NCBI GenBank assembly: GCA_945482995.1
Contig: CALYRM010000012.1
Span: 1 to 36,736, forward strand
Direction: 5' to 3'
DNA: 36,736 nucleotides
DNA from: an uncultured Clostridia bacterium
Lineage (GTDB): Bacteria > Bacillota > Clostridia > Christensenellales > CAG-1252
The notes beneath the pieces were generated by a model. That model saw nothing but the letters and a program-made list of their open reading frames with translations. It made no database searches and was not told the origin of the DNA. The first letter of the stretch is position 1. Each line of letters opens with the position of its first letter. Positions 1 through 9,394 of this stretch are shown here, piece by piece. Made by a program: the position numbers and the translations under genes.

Positions 1-6
1 AAGAAA

Positions 7-50
7 AGCACACTACGCTTCGCGACTGCGAAGTATAGTGTGCTATACTT
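7..50. terminator. Nested hairpin, possible bidirectional terminator
   Basis: AGCACACTA (7-15) pairs with TAGTGTGCT (36-44), and inside it CTTCGC (18-23) pairs with GCGAAG (28-33). T-rich sequence follows on both strands (ACTTTTATTT on plus, TTTCTT on minus). It could end transcripts entering from either side; the gene it would serve on the left is outside the window. Confidence 0.5.
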
Positions 51-60
51 TTATTTCTGA

Positions 61-365
61 CTAATAATCCCTATGTGAACTGCGCTTTAGGCATCCATTT
101 TTTAACGTGCAATGTGGCAGAGCCGCAAGGCTGTCATCCCGAGCATAGTCGAGGAATCTCTAAAACGGGGTACAAAACATTGTTGTGAATGAACCTCAAG
201 CGTTCAAAATTTTAGTGGTTGTATTTGCTTCGTTAATGTAAAGTGTGCAATAGGTTTCCGCATGCTCGTATGCCTCGCTTAAAATCCGTGATTGTCGGGA
301 GATGTCTCCACTGCGGTCGACATGACGGAACCAAGATAAGGTCCCTCGACTACGCTCGGGATGAA
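61..365. repeat. Intergenic repeat cluster downstream of the aminotransferase gene
   Basis: No gene is seen here. The stretch holds a copy of the TGCAAT-type repeat (about 102-120), a long repeat arm (133-205) that recurs inverted at 1808-1880, and several pieces of the dispersed family (GACTACGCTCGGGATGA near 345-363, TCTCCACTGCGGTCGACATGAC near 305-326). A 63-codon minus-strand frame crosses it but is made of repeat sequence. Confidence 0.75.
133..205 (+). repeat. Left arm of 73-bp inverted repeat around the aminotransferase gene
   Basis: Begins GTCATCCCGAGCATAGTCGA and ends AACCTCAAGCGTTC. Its reverse complement matches 1808-1880 at about 64 of 73 positions by eye. The first third is the common dispersed repeat; the rest (CGGGGTACAAAACATTGTT...) is specific to this pair in the window. 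Confidence 0.85.
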
Positions 366-1544
366 TTACTCTTTTTTTAGTCCGCAAATCTCGGCAAGCT
401 TCTTAAAGTGTGGTAGGCTTCTCTCTATTACGTCGGGTGAAACGCAATAGGCAATTCTTACCCAATTGTCAACGCCGAACGTTTCAGACGGGACGAACAA
501 AATTCCCAAACTCTTTGCTATCTTCATAAAATCATCATTTGGAAGCGGCGACTTCATAAATATATAAAACGCACCCTTTGGCTCAATCAACGTGAACCCA
601 TATTCCTTTAATGCGCCGTATAACCTATCTCTATTGTGTTTGTAAATCTCTATATCCGCAGTTAAGCCCAGTGACTCCGAAACCACATATTGGAAAAGCG
701 AACTTGCGCATACATAGCCCAACGCTCGTCCTGCTCCGCATATGGTTAAAAATAATTCTCTATCGTTTTGTGCCTTTGGCGAAACGGCAATGTAGCCTAT
801 TCTTTCTCCTGCAAGCGAAAGCGATTTTGACCAAGAATAGCAAACTATTGAGTTATCGTACAAATTAGGAATATAAGGTACCTCGGTATCGTCATAGACA
901 AGCTCTCTATATGGTTCGTCGGCAATAACATAGATTGGTTTCTCTTTTGTTGAACGTTTGGCAATCACCTCAAACAAATGACTTAATTCTTCCTTACTGT
1001 AAATTCTGCCCGTTGGATTTGACGGGGAATTTATAATAACGCCTACCGTACGTGGGGTAATTAACTTTTCTAAGCCTTCAAGATTAAATCCAAAATTTTC
1101 TGCTGCACGCTGCACATTTAAAACACCACCAGCAGCCTCAACAAAAACTTTATATTCCGGAAAATAAGGAGCAAACACAATAAATTCGTTGCGCTCTTCA
1201 TCAACAAGCGCCTTGAATACAATGGATAATGCAGCCGCTGCACCTGTAGTCATATATATATTTTGTACAGGCATATCCGCATTAAATTCTTTCTTGATAT
1301 AGGCAGAAATTTTTTTGCGGACTTCTTTATCACCCTCGGCTGACGTGTATAGGTGTATGTCGGGATTATCCACCGCCTGCTTGATTAAATCATTAACCGT
1401 ATGGGGTGCAGGAATATTCGGATTGCCTATGGTAAAATCAAATACGCTGTCTTTTCCATGAACTTCTGCATACTCCTTTCCATACTCAAACAATTCTCGA
1501 ATAACCGATCTTTTACTTCCTAATTCATACATTTTTTTATTCAT
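366..1544 (-). CDS. PLP-dependent class I/II aminotransferase
   Basis: A 392-residue fold-type I aminotransferase, normal length for the aspartate-aminotransferase superfamily. Visible family marks are the substrate-loop NSPSNPTGRIYS, the ADEPYREL stretch carrying the PLP-pyridine Asp and Tyr, SYSWSKSLSLAGERIGY with the Schiff-base lysine at about K240, and the C-terminal WVRIAYCV with the carboxylate-binding Arg. The start at 1544 is preceded by AGGAAA. The protein transfers amino groups between an amino acid and a 2-oxoacid in the cytosol; the exact substrate (aspartate, aromatic or alanine) cannot be told from motifs. It is a single gene set apart from neighbours by repeats, and those repeats are inverted copies of each other. 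Class is secure, substrate is not. Confidence 0.92.
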   Translation of the reverse strand: MNKKMYELGSKRSVIRELFEYGKEYAEVHGKDSVFDFTIGNPNIPAPHTVNDLIKQAVDNPDIHLYTSAEGDKEVRKKISAYIKKEFNADMPVQNIYMTTGAAAALSIVFKALVDEERNEFIVFAPYFPEYKVFVEAAGGVLNVQRAAENFGFNLEGLEKLITPRTVGVIINSPSNPTGRIYSKEELSHLFEVIAKRSTKEKPIYVIADEPYRELVYDDTEVPYIPNLYDNSIVCYSWSKSLSLAGERIGYIAVSPKAQNDRELFLTICGAGRALGYVCASSLFQYVVSESLGLTADIEIYKHNRDRLYGALKEYGFTLIEPKGAFYIFMKSPLPNDDFMKIAKSLGILFVPSETFGVDNWVRIAYCVSPDVIERSLPHFKKLAEICGLKKE

Positions 1545-1906
1545 AAAAGTTTATTTCCTTTTCTATTTATGCTATGTAACATTATTCGAATTACGTCATT
1601 TAGACCAACGTGGAGGGATTTCCCTACAAGTACCGACTCTTTGCAAAGCACTTCTATTTAATGTGCAATATGCAATGTTATGAATGATTTGACGGCTTTG
1701 CCGTAATTAATTGAAACCGCTGGTTTCGTGAATTCTCGTGAAGCAGCACTCCGTGAATTGAATTGCACATAATGGTTGCAATTCGTTGTGGATTAAATTC
1801 TTTTATGGAACGCTTGAGGTTCGTTCATAACAATGTTTTGCACCCCGTTTGAGAGGTTTCTCGACTACGCTCGAAATGACGCCGGCGAGTCAGGGTGGCG
1901 AACATA
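1545..1906. repeat. Intergenic repeat cluster between aminotransferase and RNase E/G genes
   Basis: No gene is supported. From about 1633 to 1677 lies a unit of the TGCAAT repeat family (GCAAAGCACTTCTATTTAA then GTGCAATATGCAAT), which recurs near 10843-10878. From 1808 to 1880 lies the inverted partner of 133-205. A GGTTGCAATTC-type purine/pyrimidine stretch between them has no recognised function. Confidence 0.7.
1808..1880 (-). repeat. Right arm of 73-bp inverted repeat around the aminotransferase gene
   Basis: Read on the minus strand it starts GTCATTTCGAGCGTAGTCGA and ends AACCTCAAGCGTTC, matching 133-205 in inverted orientation. The two arms enclose about 1.6 kb containing only the aminotransferase gene. 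Confidence 0.85.
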
Positions 1907-3328
1907 CTACACTACAAACTGATAGGTAAAAGGCGAATTTGGATTAAAGGGTAATTTGCTATCAAGATTAAATGTTACCTTTAATGTCGTGTCCCTCGTT
2001 ATGTATTCCTTAATTTCGGGAGAAAGAATATTATATAGATTCTCGGGTACGTTGACAACTAACTCACTTACTTGATTTTGCAAATCGGCAACAAGCAACT
2101 TTTCCTTTAATTCCGCAATAAGATTCAGTAGTGCATATTCTTTTGTAAAAAATTCACCCTCTTTGCAGTACGGACACTGCTCTACCCATTCGCATATCGT
2201 TCTACGCGATTTTCTTTCTCTGACCAATTCAACCATTCCAAGTTTCGTTGGTTCGGCGTATACCTTTACGTTTATACGATCGGATTCGCACTGTTTTTTA
2301 AGTTCCTCTATAAGTCGTGAATTGTAGTCGGGGTTTTTCATTGATATAAAATCAATCAATACCGCACCACCAATATTACGCAAACAGAGCTGCCTTGCAA
2401 TTTCACCTACCGACAGCAGGTTTGTTTTCAATACACCCTCTTCACGGTTTTTGCCATAGATGAAGCGAGCGGCGTTTACATCAATAAAAGTACACGCCTC
2501 GGTATAATTAAATCGAATATTAACTCCTTTATCGTTTATCTGTATTTCCTTTGACGCTATTTCTTTTAGCGATTCAAGGTATTCCGTTATAGTGATTAGT
2601 TCACCCTTTTCTTTTATTATATTCTTAACGCCAAGTCTTTTTGCTACTGATACTATTTCTTCGTCATTGGCAATAAGGGTATCTAAAGACGGCAAATAAT
2701 CCTTTATGAAAAGTTCTTCTTTATTTTCGCCTCTTTTTAGCAATCCTATTTGCGTTTGGTGCGAAAAGTCGTACTTAATTTTTTGGTAGAGTTTGACAAC
2801 TTCTTCAAACTCCGTCAATAAATTATATATACACTCTTTATTCGCTTGGGTACGAATTATCAACCTACCGCCGACGGTTTTTAATCTGCTCAAAAATTCG
2901 TTTTCGGCAGTTTTCAATTCCTTTTTCTTTTCAATAGTCAACTTTTGACTATACGCTATCTCGTTTTTTTCGTTTGGAATAAATATCAAGGACGGCGTTT
3001 TTAAGGTGATTTTTGTGGTTGCCTTATAGGTTTTTCCGTCGTGGTCGTCCGACGTAATTTGTACCAAAAGGTATTCACCCAAGGAATAGCCTACACCCGA
3101 AACAAACAAATCCCTATCAAGTCCGGCGTCAAGAAAGGTAGCACCCTGCACTTGATTGTTGACGACCTTTGCCTTATATATATTGTTAAGAATTGACGGC
3201 TTTTGAATATCGAAAGAAAAGTCGGCAAAGTACGCCCACGGTTTTTTGTCGATATTATATGTTATTATTGTTCTTTCGGGAGTTTTATCAAATACACCCA
3301 CCACCCCAATGGGAAGCGGAATAGTCAT
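1907..3328 (-). CDS. rng: Ribonuclease E/G family protein
   Basis: A 473-residue protein with the RNase E/G catalytic layout: an S1-like N-terminal segment (KAKVVNNQVQGATFLDAGLDRDLFV), the DNase I-like metal-site region DVNAARFIYGK, then LRNIGGAVLIDFISM, and GMVELVRERKSRR before a CPYC zinc-link motif. This is the length of RNase G rather than RNase E, with no long C-terminal scaffold. The family makes single-strand endonucleolytic cuts in rRNA precursors and mRNA. Its ATG (3328) overlaps the TAA of the preceding gene in a TAATG, so translation is coupled. It is the last gene of the eight-gene unit starting at tdk. In many Clostridia this gene is followed by rplU-rpmA; here it is followed by repeats. 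Confidence 0.9.
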   Translation of the reverse strand: MTIPLPIGVVGVFDKTPERTIITYNIDKKPWAYFADFSFDIQKPSILNNIYKAKVVNNQVQGATFLDAGLDRDLFVSGVGYSLGEYLLVQITSDDHDGKTYKATTKITLKTPSLIFIPNEKNEIAYSQKLTIEKKKELKTAENEFLSRLKTVGGRLIIRTQANKECIYNLLTEFEEVVKLYQKIKYDFSHQTQIGLLKRGENKEELFIKDYLPSLDTLIANDEEIVSVAKRLGVKNIIKEKGELITITEYLESLKEIASKEIQINDKGVNIRFNYTEACTFIDVNAARFIYGKNREEGVLKTNLLSVGEIARQLCLRNIGGAVLIDFISMKNPDYNSRLIEELKKQCESDRINVKVYAEPTKLGMVELVRERKSRRTICEWVEQCPYCKEGEFFTKEYALLNLIAELKEKLLVADLQNQVSELVVNVPENLYNILSPEIKEYITRDTTLKVTFNLDSKLPFNPNSPFTYQFVV

Positions 3329-3975
3329 TATTTACTTAAATAGGCGTCCACGTCTATCAAAACGCCGTTTTCATTTATAAATTGTTTAGTACGCCAAATA
3401 TTATTTGTATCAACCTCGATATCGAAGGCACGTGCGATGGAAATTGCCAAAACGTCCGCTCTCATGTTGACTGCGTTGATGCAAACGGTAATAGTATCGC
3501 CCGAGCAATTTATTGAATGTACGTCGGGAATAATATCTCTTTTTCTGTCGGGTTCTTTTCTTGTTGGATAGTCGACAACGAAACTTTCGTTATTGAGTAT
3601 GCCGTTAATTTGCTCTTCCTTGCCCGCAATGTTCGCTTTGATAACGTATTCCGCATAAACAACCTTTGCAGCAAGATTAGGGTTCTTTTCAACCTTAAAC
3701 GCCTTAATACCTTCCATACCGGCTACGCACACCGCATTGTATTTTGTCAAGAAGTCGTCGGGGCCCATATCCGTTTGAACGGTAACGTATTCGGCCGCAC
3801 TATTGATTGCCAACGGAAGCGGTATTCCTAATTTCGTAACCATATGTGGATTGAAACCTTGCGAAAAAGCTACGTCAATTCCTGCACGCCTAAATGTTCT
3901 GTTCATATGTCTCAAAACGTCTATATGAGATAGATATATCGCTTTATCTTTTTTGTAGTATTTTAAGGTAATCAT
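3328..3975 (-). CDS. DUF2344 / TIGR03936 radical-SAM-associated protein
   Basis: 215 residues from the ATG at 3975, preferred over an in-frame start 12 bases upstream because it forms a TAATG overlap with the stop of the preceding gene. The start MITLKYYKKDKAIYLSHIDV and the region FRRAGIDVAFSQGFNPHMV are hallmarks of the DUF2344 family, which accompanies, or is fused to, the TIGR03960 radical SAM protein. Its function is not established; a tRNA or ribosome modification role has been suggested from neighbours. Here it sits exactly between that radical SAM gene and rng, as in other Clostridia, which supports a shared process with RNase E/G. Confidence 0.88.
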   Translation of the reverse strand: MITLKYYKKDKAIYLSHIDVLRHMNRTFRRAGIDVAFSQGFNPHMVTKLGIPLPLAINSAAEYVTVQTDMGPDDFLTKYNAVCVAGMEGIKAFKVEKNPNLAAKVVYAEYVIKANIAGKEEQINGILNNESFVVDYPTRKEPDRKRDIIPDVHSINCSGDTITVCINAVNMRADVLAISIARAFDIEVDTNNIWRTKQFINENGVLIDVDAYLSK

Positions 3976-5747
3976 TATTCGCCCCATTCGTTACAGTTGC
4001 ATAGTTTCTTAAAGCCACAGCCCTTACATCCCTTGTTACAGCTTGCCGTAGGTAACCCCTTTTCCGACAATTCCTTTTCGTGCAAGAAGTATTTTTCACT
4101 AACACCGCTATCTATAAAGCCCCAAGGCAACTCTTCGTCTACCTTCCATTCTCTTGTGTATTTTCTTGGAGAAATGCCACATTCTTCAAGCGCTTTCAAC
4201 CAAATATCGTATCTAAAAAATTCTGTCCAACCATCCATTTTAGCGCCCATACGATATGCCTTTTCTATCACCCTAGCAAGCCGTCTGTCACCTCTTGCGA
4301 ATACGCCCTCTATATGACTTGTGGTGTTGTCGTGATATTTGAAGTCCACGCATTTAACCTTTTTCAGCTCTGCCAACAAATACCGTTGTTTTTCAATCAT
4401 TTGCTCGGGAGTAATTTGCTCCGCCCATTGGAATGGCGTAAATGGCTTTGGAACAAACACGGCGCAACTTACCGATATGTTAGGCGCACCCTTTCCGCCA
4501 TGCATTTCTCTATATTTGTGTTTGATATTTCTACAAATTTGAACGATACCGTCCAAATCCTCTTGCGTTTCGGTAGGCAAACCCAACATGAAATACAACT
4601 TTATGCTTTGATAGCCACTACCAAACGCATATTCAACCGATCTCATAATATCTTCGTCGGTTACGTTCTTGTTGATAACGTCTCTAAGTCTTTGAGTTCC
4701 TGCCTCGGGGGCAAACGTTAAAGAACTTTTGCGAGCCTCTTGACTAAACTCGGCCTTAAATGTATCAAGTCTTAGTGACGGCAGTGCAAAATGAACGTGA
4801 TAGTTGTCCGAACACGGTTTCAACCCCGGAATTAAGTCATATATGCCCGGATAATCGCCTGTCGACAAGCTACCCAACGATATCTCTTCAAAGCCCGTTT
4901 CCTTTACTGTTTCTTCGCACAGCTTCAAAATAGTATCTACCTTTCTATATCTAATAGGTCTATACCAAAAGCCTGCTTGACAAAATCTACAACCGTTCGC
5001 GCAGCCTCTATATAGTTCAACCATTGCCCTATCGTGCACTGCCTCTATGGATGGTACAAGTTGCTTAGTGGGATAATAGCATTTATCAAAATCTTCAACA
5101 TATGCTTTTTGCACCTTACGTCTATTACTTGGAGTGTTTAGTGCCGGCACGTATACGCCCTTTATTCCTTGCGCGGCTTCTAAAAACTTTTGTTTATTAA
5201 AGCCTTTTTCTTTATGGTCTTTGTATAAAGAGATTATTTCGGGGAGCATATCTTCGCCTTCGCCGACGTTGATAAGATCGAAGAAGTCAGCAAATGGTTC
5301 GGGGTTCACAGAGCAAGGTCCGCCAGCCATTAAAATTGGGTATTCGTCGCCACGTTCACACGAATAAAAGGGAATTTTCGCAAGGTCAAGCATATACAAA
5401 ATATTGCTATACAAAAGTTCGTATTGCACCGAAAAGCCCAATAAATCAAAATCTTTTAGTGGAGTCGAAGTTTCCAAGGAAAAAAGCGGATAATCGTTTT
5501 CTCTTAGTATCTTACCAAAATCGTCGGCAGGGGCAAAACTTCTCTCACATTCCGCATAGGATAAATCATTAATTCTATGATATAAAATTTTAAGTCCCAA
5601 GTTTGACATTCCAACCTCGTATAGGTCGGGCATACACATACATACACGCACACCCTCTTTTGTCATAATCGGTTGGTTGGGTTCGCCACCCGTATATCTT
5701 GCAGGCTTTTCCGCCTTTAAAATCAACTCTTGTAAAAGCTTATCCAT
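3975..5747 (-). CDS. TIGR03960-type B12-binding-like radical SAM protein
   Basis: 590 residues. The N-terminal ~200 residues resemble the cobalamin-binding-like domain of this family (MSNLGLKILYHRIN, LLGFSVQYELLYSNILYML, PILMAGGPCSVNPEPFADFFD). The radical SAM cluster motif is YRGCANGCRFCQAG with cysteines at 249, 253 and 256. The segment SLGSLSTGDYPG and the LTFAPEAGTQRLRDVINK stretch follow the TIM-barrel order. The C-terminus is cysteine rich (CNKGCKGCGFKKLCNC), probably an extra Fe-S or zinc site. It should generate a 5'-deoxyadenosyl radical from SAM; the substrate is unknown. It is translationally coupled to the DUF2344 gene and lies 20 bases after the ROK gene. Confidence 0.9.
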   Translation of the reverse strand: MDKLLQELILKAEKPARYTGGEPNQPIMTKEGVRVCMCMPDLYEVGMSNLGLKILYHRINDLSYAECERSFAPADDFGKILRENDYPLFSLETSTPLKDFDLLGFSVQYELLYSNILYMLDLAKIPFYSCERGDEYPILMAGGPCSVNPEPFADFFDLINVGEGEDMLPEIISLYKDHKEKGFNKQKFLEAAQGIKGVYVPALNTPSNRRKVQKAYVEDFDKCYYPTKQLVPSIEAVHDRAMVELYRGCANGCRFCQAGFWYRPIRYRKVDTILKLCEETVKETGFEEISLGSLSTGDYPGIYDLIPGLKPCSDNYHVHFALPSLRLDTFKAEFSQEARKSSLTFAPEAGTQRLRDVINKNVTDEDIMRSVEYAFGSGYQSIKLYFMLGLPTETQEDLDGIVQICRNIKHKYREMHGGKGAPNISVSCAVFVPKPFTPFQWAEQITPEQMIEKQRYLLAELKKVKCVDFKYHDNTTSHIEGVFARGDRRLARVIEKAYRMGAKMDGWTEFFRYDIWLKALEECGISPRKYTREWKVDEELPWGFIDSGVSEKYFLHEKELSEKGLPTASCNKGCKGCGFKKLCNCNEWGE

Positions 5748-5767
5748 ATTGTTCCCTATTCTTTATA

Positions 5768-6700
5768 TTAGTCTTGCATTGCAAGCGCCGCAGCGCCGAT
5801 TATACCTGCGTCATTGAAAAATTTTGCAGTTTTTATATATACTTGTGGATTGTTTTTGCCACCATATGCTTTTGCGTTTACCTTTTCTTCAAGAGGTTTA
5901 AAAATACGCTCTCTCTTGCTGATTCCACCGCCTAAAACAATTAATTCCGGGCGGAAAACGTTTACATAATTAACCAAGCCCTCGACAATATCGTCAATAT
6001 ATTCGTCAATCATTTTAGCAATTTCTTTGTCGCCTTTTTCGTCCGCCTCGAATACGGTAAAACCATCCAAACCCTTTTCGGCAATTAACCTTGCAATTAT
6101 GGAGTCGGGATTAGCAACTGCTATAGCTTCAGCTCTTCTCAATAACGAAGTTGTAGAGGCGTATAATTCCCAACAGTCCTCTCTGCCGCACGCACACTTT
6201 AAGCCTCTTTCCTTAATGCGGATATGTCCGCCCTCAGTGCCTGCCGAACGGTTGCCTAAAAGCATTTTCCCGTCAACAATGACCGCTAAACCTACACCCG
6301 TACCAATAGTTATTGCGACAACATCCTTATAACCCTTTGCCACACCAAAACGCCATTCGCCAATAAGCGCGCAGTTTGCGTCATTGCCCAAATAACATGG
6401 CTTGTTCGTTAATTTGGAAAGCATTTTTGCGTAATCGACATTATACCAACCGATATTCGCGGCAAAACTTACAACGCCGTTGTGTGCCGTACCCGGTACG
6501 CCCGTACCGATTGCGACAACATCGCTAAAATCAACGTTGCCCTCTTTCGCTGTATCGAAACATAAATTGGCAATATCTTGTATAGCTTTTTCGGGATGTC
6601 CAACATCGGTCTTTATTGTCTTTTTTGCTATAATTTCGCCGTTATCGTTTACGAGTCCGGCTTTAATTGTCATTCCACCTATATCAATACCTATGTACAT
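5768..6700 (-). CDS. ROK family glucokinase
   Basis: 310 residues, usual for ROK sugar kinases. The N-terminal phosphate loop reads GIDIGGMTIKAGLV (GGTT or GGTN is more usual). GNDANCALIGEWRFG carries the catalytic Asp and TIGTGVGLAVIVDGK the second phosphate motif. EGGHIRIKERG begins the hexose site and CACGREDCWELYAS is the ROK zinc motif (CxCGxxxCxE). LGGGISK is near the C-terminus. It likely phosphorylates glucose with ATP at carbon 6; ROK members also act on mannose, fructose or N-acetyl sugars, so specificity is inferred. The gene lies between pmbA and the radical SAM gene in the minus-strand unit. Confidence 0.87.
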   Translation of the reverse strand: MYIGIDIGGMTIKAGLVNDNGEIIAKKTIKTDVGHPEKAIQDIANLCFDTAKEGNVDFSDVVAIGTGVPGTAHNGVVSFAANIGWYNVDYAKMLSKLTNKPCYLGNDANCALIGEWRFGVAKGYKDVVAITIGTGVGLAVIVDGKMLLGNRSAGTEGGHIRIKERGLKCACGREDCWELYASTTSLLRRAEAIAVANPDSIIARLIAEKGLDGFTVFEADEKGDKEIAKMIDEYIDDIVEGLVNYVNVFRPELIVLGGGISKRERIFKPLEEKVNAKAYGGKNNPQVYIKTAKFFNDAGIIGAAALAMQD

Positions 6701-6718
6701 AGCCCTTTCTTCCTTTAT

Positions 6719-7969
6719 CTATTCTACTCCTGCTACCGTTACGCCCTCGATTTTACAAGCCTTAGGTCCTTTATAAGAAAGAGAATTAAACCTTTCTTTA
6801 GTGAAAGTCATATTGTTTTGTAGCTTTAACAAATTACCGCTGCACGAGCCGCCCGTTATTGGCTTAACCTTGCCGTTTTCGTAGAGATATCCCAAACGAA
6901 TTTCGCCACCAAATACACCTGTAAAGGCGTCGCATTGAAAATCGGAAAACGCTACGATATACAATGTATTATCGGTAAGTAGCTCGTCCATACTCTTTGT
7001 GCCGTTTTCAAGTTCAATGGTATTATATCCGCCTGTAGGCTCTATACCTAAATAACGACAGTATCTTGTGCTTCCGAATATGGATTTAAGTTCGCCGTTT
7101 TCAAGCAAGGTTCTATCCGTCATTTTGATACCGTCACCACTATATGGAGCGGTTGATTTCAACACAACAGACAGTTTTTCACCCTTTGCATCGGGTTGAA
7201 CGGATTCGCCAACCTTATAATCGGAATATCCCATATAAACGTAAGCGGCGTTGGCTCTTTCTAAATATAAATCCATAAGTGTGCCAATAAACTTGCCATC
7301 TAAAACAAGATTATACGTGCCTGATTTAAGCTCTTTAACTGCTCTTGCTCTATCATAGACAGTTTTTAAGCTGTCAGCAACGAGCTCGGACAAAGCAGCC
7401 GTGTCGGGCTTGTCATATTCAAAAGATATATGCAATTCAACGTCCTTTGGCTCTTTGGCTTGAACGACAAATTCGCCTGTAACCTTATCGGTTGTGTAAC
7501 TAACGTCGCCACCTTTCGAAGTAACTGTATGAATTATCGTTCTTTCGGCAAACACTTCTGCTGAGTTTACAAACGAGTTTTTGGAAGTCGGAGCAAATAT
7601 TGCTTTTGCCATTTTTTCGGCAACGCTTGTCAAGTCCTCTCCTGCATTTTCAACAAACGCCACCTCGGAATCGGGCAATTCAAAGGTTGGGTTCATTGCG
7701 TTTTTCGCACCCACAATACAAGACTCGAGCTTACTCTCAATCTCGTCGGTTGACGCATTGGGTCCAAATACCATATTCGATTGCCCCTTTTGCGTGCCGT
7801 CCTCGCTCGCTACAAAAACGGTTACGTTATAGTATGTAACGTTCTTTGCTCTCGACAAGTCAAGAGAAGTCTTGACAAAAAACAATTCTCTTGTCAATGT
7901 GTTAGCCTTGCTAATTATATATTCGTTTATTCCGTGATTTTTCAATAACGATATAACTTTTTCTATCAT
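6719..7969 (-). CDS. pmbA: TldE/PmbA family protease subunit
   Basis: 416 residues, matching the non-catalytic partner of the TldD/TldE metalloprotease. It lacks the HExxxH of TldD. Family-like stretches are SKGGDVSYTTDKVTGEFVV, VLDGKFIGTLMDLYLERANA and LENGELKSIFGSTRYCRYLG, with GGSCSGNLLKL near the end. TldD and TldE form a heterocomplex that processes peptides, for example microcin B17 or CcdA in Enterobacteria. The start at 7969 lies 12 bases after the tldD stop, so the two are co-expressed. In Clostridia the natural substrate is unknown. Confidence 0.85.
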   Translation of the reverse strand: MIEKVISLLKNHGINEYIISKANTLTRELFFVKTSLDLSRAKNVTYYNVTVFVASEDGTQKGQSNMVFGPNASTDEIESKLESCIVGAKNAMNPTFELPDSEVAFVENAGEDLTSVAEKMAKAIFAPTSKNSFVNSAEVFAERTIIHTVTSKGGDVSYTTDKVTGEFVVQAKEPKDVELHISFEYDKPDTAALSELVADSLKTVYDRARAVKELKSGTYNLVLDGKFIGTLMDLYLERANAAYVYMGYSDYKVGESVQPDAKGEKLSVVLKSTAPYSGDGIKMTDRTLLENGELKSIFGSTRYCRYLGIEPTGGYNTIELENGTKSMDELLTDNTLYIVAFSDFQCDAFTGVFGGEIRLGYLYENGKVKPITGGSCSGNLLKLQNNMTFTKERFNSLSYKGPKACKIEGVTVAGVE

Positions 7970-7981
7970 AATTATACCTCT

Positions 7982-9391
7982 TTATCCTAAACGGATTTTT
8001 GCCTTTATGTATGGTCCGCCGTCCGAAACCTTTACCCATTCCTTGTAGCCCTTGCCACAAAAACCGCTTCCGCATAGTTCGATTTCGTCACCAACCATCG
8101 ATATTGATTTGAGTAAATCGGGTACGTAGCCTGTCATTACTATTGGCGAGAATACCTTGCCTGTCAATTTGCCGTCTTTAATTTCTCTTGCCATGTTGAC
8201 CATAAGTTGTATACCCCAATTCTTTGGATCTTCCATACCGCTGAATGGATTTTCGAGCAAGAATCCATATTTGATTGATTTAATCATTTCTTCCGGAGTT
8301 GAAGTGCCTTTTTCAAAATAGGTGTTTGTCATTCTCGTATACGCCTTACGCTCAAAACTTTCACGTCTGCCGTTACCTGTTGACGGAAATCCCAACTTCA
8401 TTGCGCTCAACGAATCGTTTATTCCCGATACCAAAACGCCTTTATCAATTATTACGGTATCCGTTGCTTCCACGCCCTCATCGTCAAAGAAATACGAACC
8501 ACATTCAGGATATGAAGCTGCTCCGTCCCTCATCGTAACAAGAGGGGAAGCAACATACTTGCCTAAAAAGTCCTTTGCAAGCGCTCTATCCTTTACAAAC
8601 ATATCTTCTTCAACGCCGTGGCCGAAAGCCTCGTGAACAATCATACCTGTAACTTCGGGAGTGCATACACAATCGTATTCACCCGGAATCATTGGGCTTG
8701 CGTCTAGCAATGCTTCCATACCACTTACAACGTCGGGAAGCGCTTTATTCATTTTCTCCCATAATCCCTTACCGCCGTATGAAGATAAACCTGCATAGTA
8801 TTCCTTGATTTCTTCGTTCTTTTTGCCCATTGCGGTGATACCGGCGCAAGCCCAAACAACGTTTTGTTCCAAATCCTTTTTATCGGATAGGAAAAGTTTG
8901 GAAAATACTCTATAATTATATCTTACCGAAGTATCTAATAGTTTATCGGATAGCGAAAACGATTTTTCACGCACTTGTTTTAGGCGTGATAAAATATATT
9001 CGTCTTTTAGTTCTTCGGGAGCAACTGCGTCAACTTCCTTGAAAAACTTGCTTTCTTTTTCTTCGTATAGGTCGATAAAATCGGAAGAAGCCACCATAGA
9101 CAATGCAGTTAGTGTACTTGTTATTTCGGCTGCTATACTCTCAACCTTTGATTCGTCAATATCGTTAAAGGAATATTCGCCGTATTTGCCGTCTTTATAT
9201 ACTCTTACGACAAAGCCTTTTTTTGTAAATAAGGACTGCTCGCCAACCGATACGCCACCCTTACTTACGCTAAAATTTTTGCTAAAAGAATCAACTGCCA
9301 AAACGGACGCATATTGATAATCTTTTTTCAATAATTTAACCAACTTTTCCAATAGCGGTTTATTTTGTTTTATAAATTCGCTTCTTTCCAT
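7982..9391 (-). CDS. tldD: TldD metalloprotease subunit
   Basis: 469 residues. The zinc motif HEAFGH lies at H253-H257 (E254 catalytic) in GMIVHEAFGHGVEED, and the third ligand cysteine is C445 in CGSGFCGKGYKEWVKVSDGG, as in Escherichia coli TldD. GRRESFERKAYTRMTNTYFE is another family-conserved block. All catalytic elements are present. It should be the active half of the TldD-TldE protease, whose partner gene follows directly. The stop of udk lies 3 bases before this start codon. Confidence 0.9.
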   Translation of the reverse strand: MERSEFIKQNKPLLEKLVKLLKKDYQYASVLAVDSFSKNFSVSKGGVSVGEQSLFTKKGFVVRVYKDGKYGEYSFNDIDESKVESIAAEITSTLTALSMVASSDFIDLYEEKESKFFKEVDAVAPEELKDEYILSRLKQVREKSFSLSDKLLDTSVRYNYRVFSKLFLSDKKDLEQNVVWACAGITAMGKKNEEIKEYYAGLSSYGGKGLWEKMNKALPDVVSGMEALLDASPMIPGEYDCVCTPEVTGMIVHEAFGHGVEEDMFVKDRALAKDFLGKYVASPLVTMRDGAASYPECGSYFFDDEGVEATDTVIIDKGVLVSGINDSLSAMKLGFPSTGNGRRESFERKAYTRMTNTYFEKGTSTPEEMIKSIKYGFLLENPFSGMEDPKNWGIQLMVNMAREIKDGKLTGKVFSPIVMTGYVPDLLKSISMVGDEIELCGSGFCGKGYKEWVKVSDGGPYIKAKIRLG

Positions 9392-9394
9392 TTA

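Noticed and set aside
196-387. 63-codon minus-strand ORF
   Set aside because: It is composed of dispersed repeat sequence, has no ribosome binding site and overlaps the end of the aminotransferase gene.
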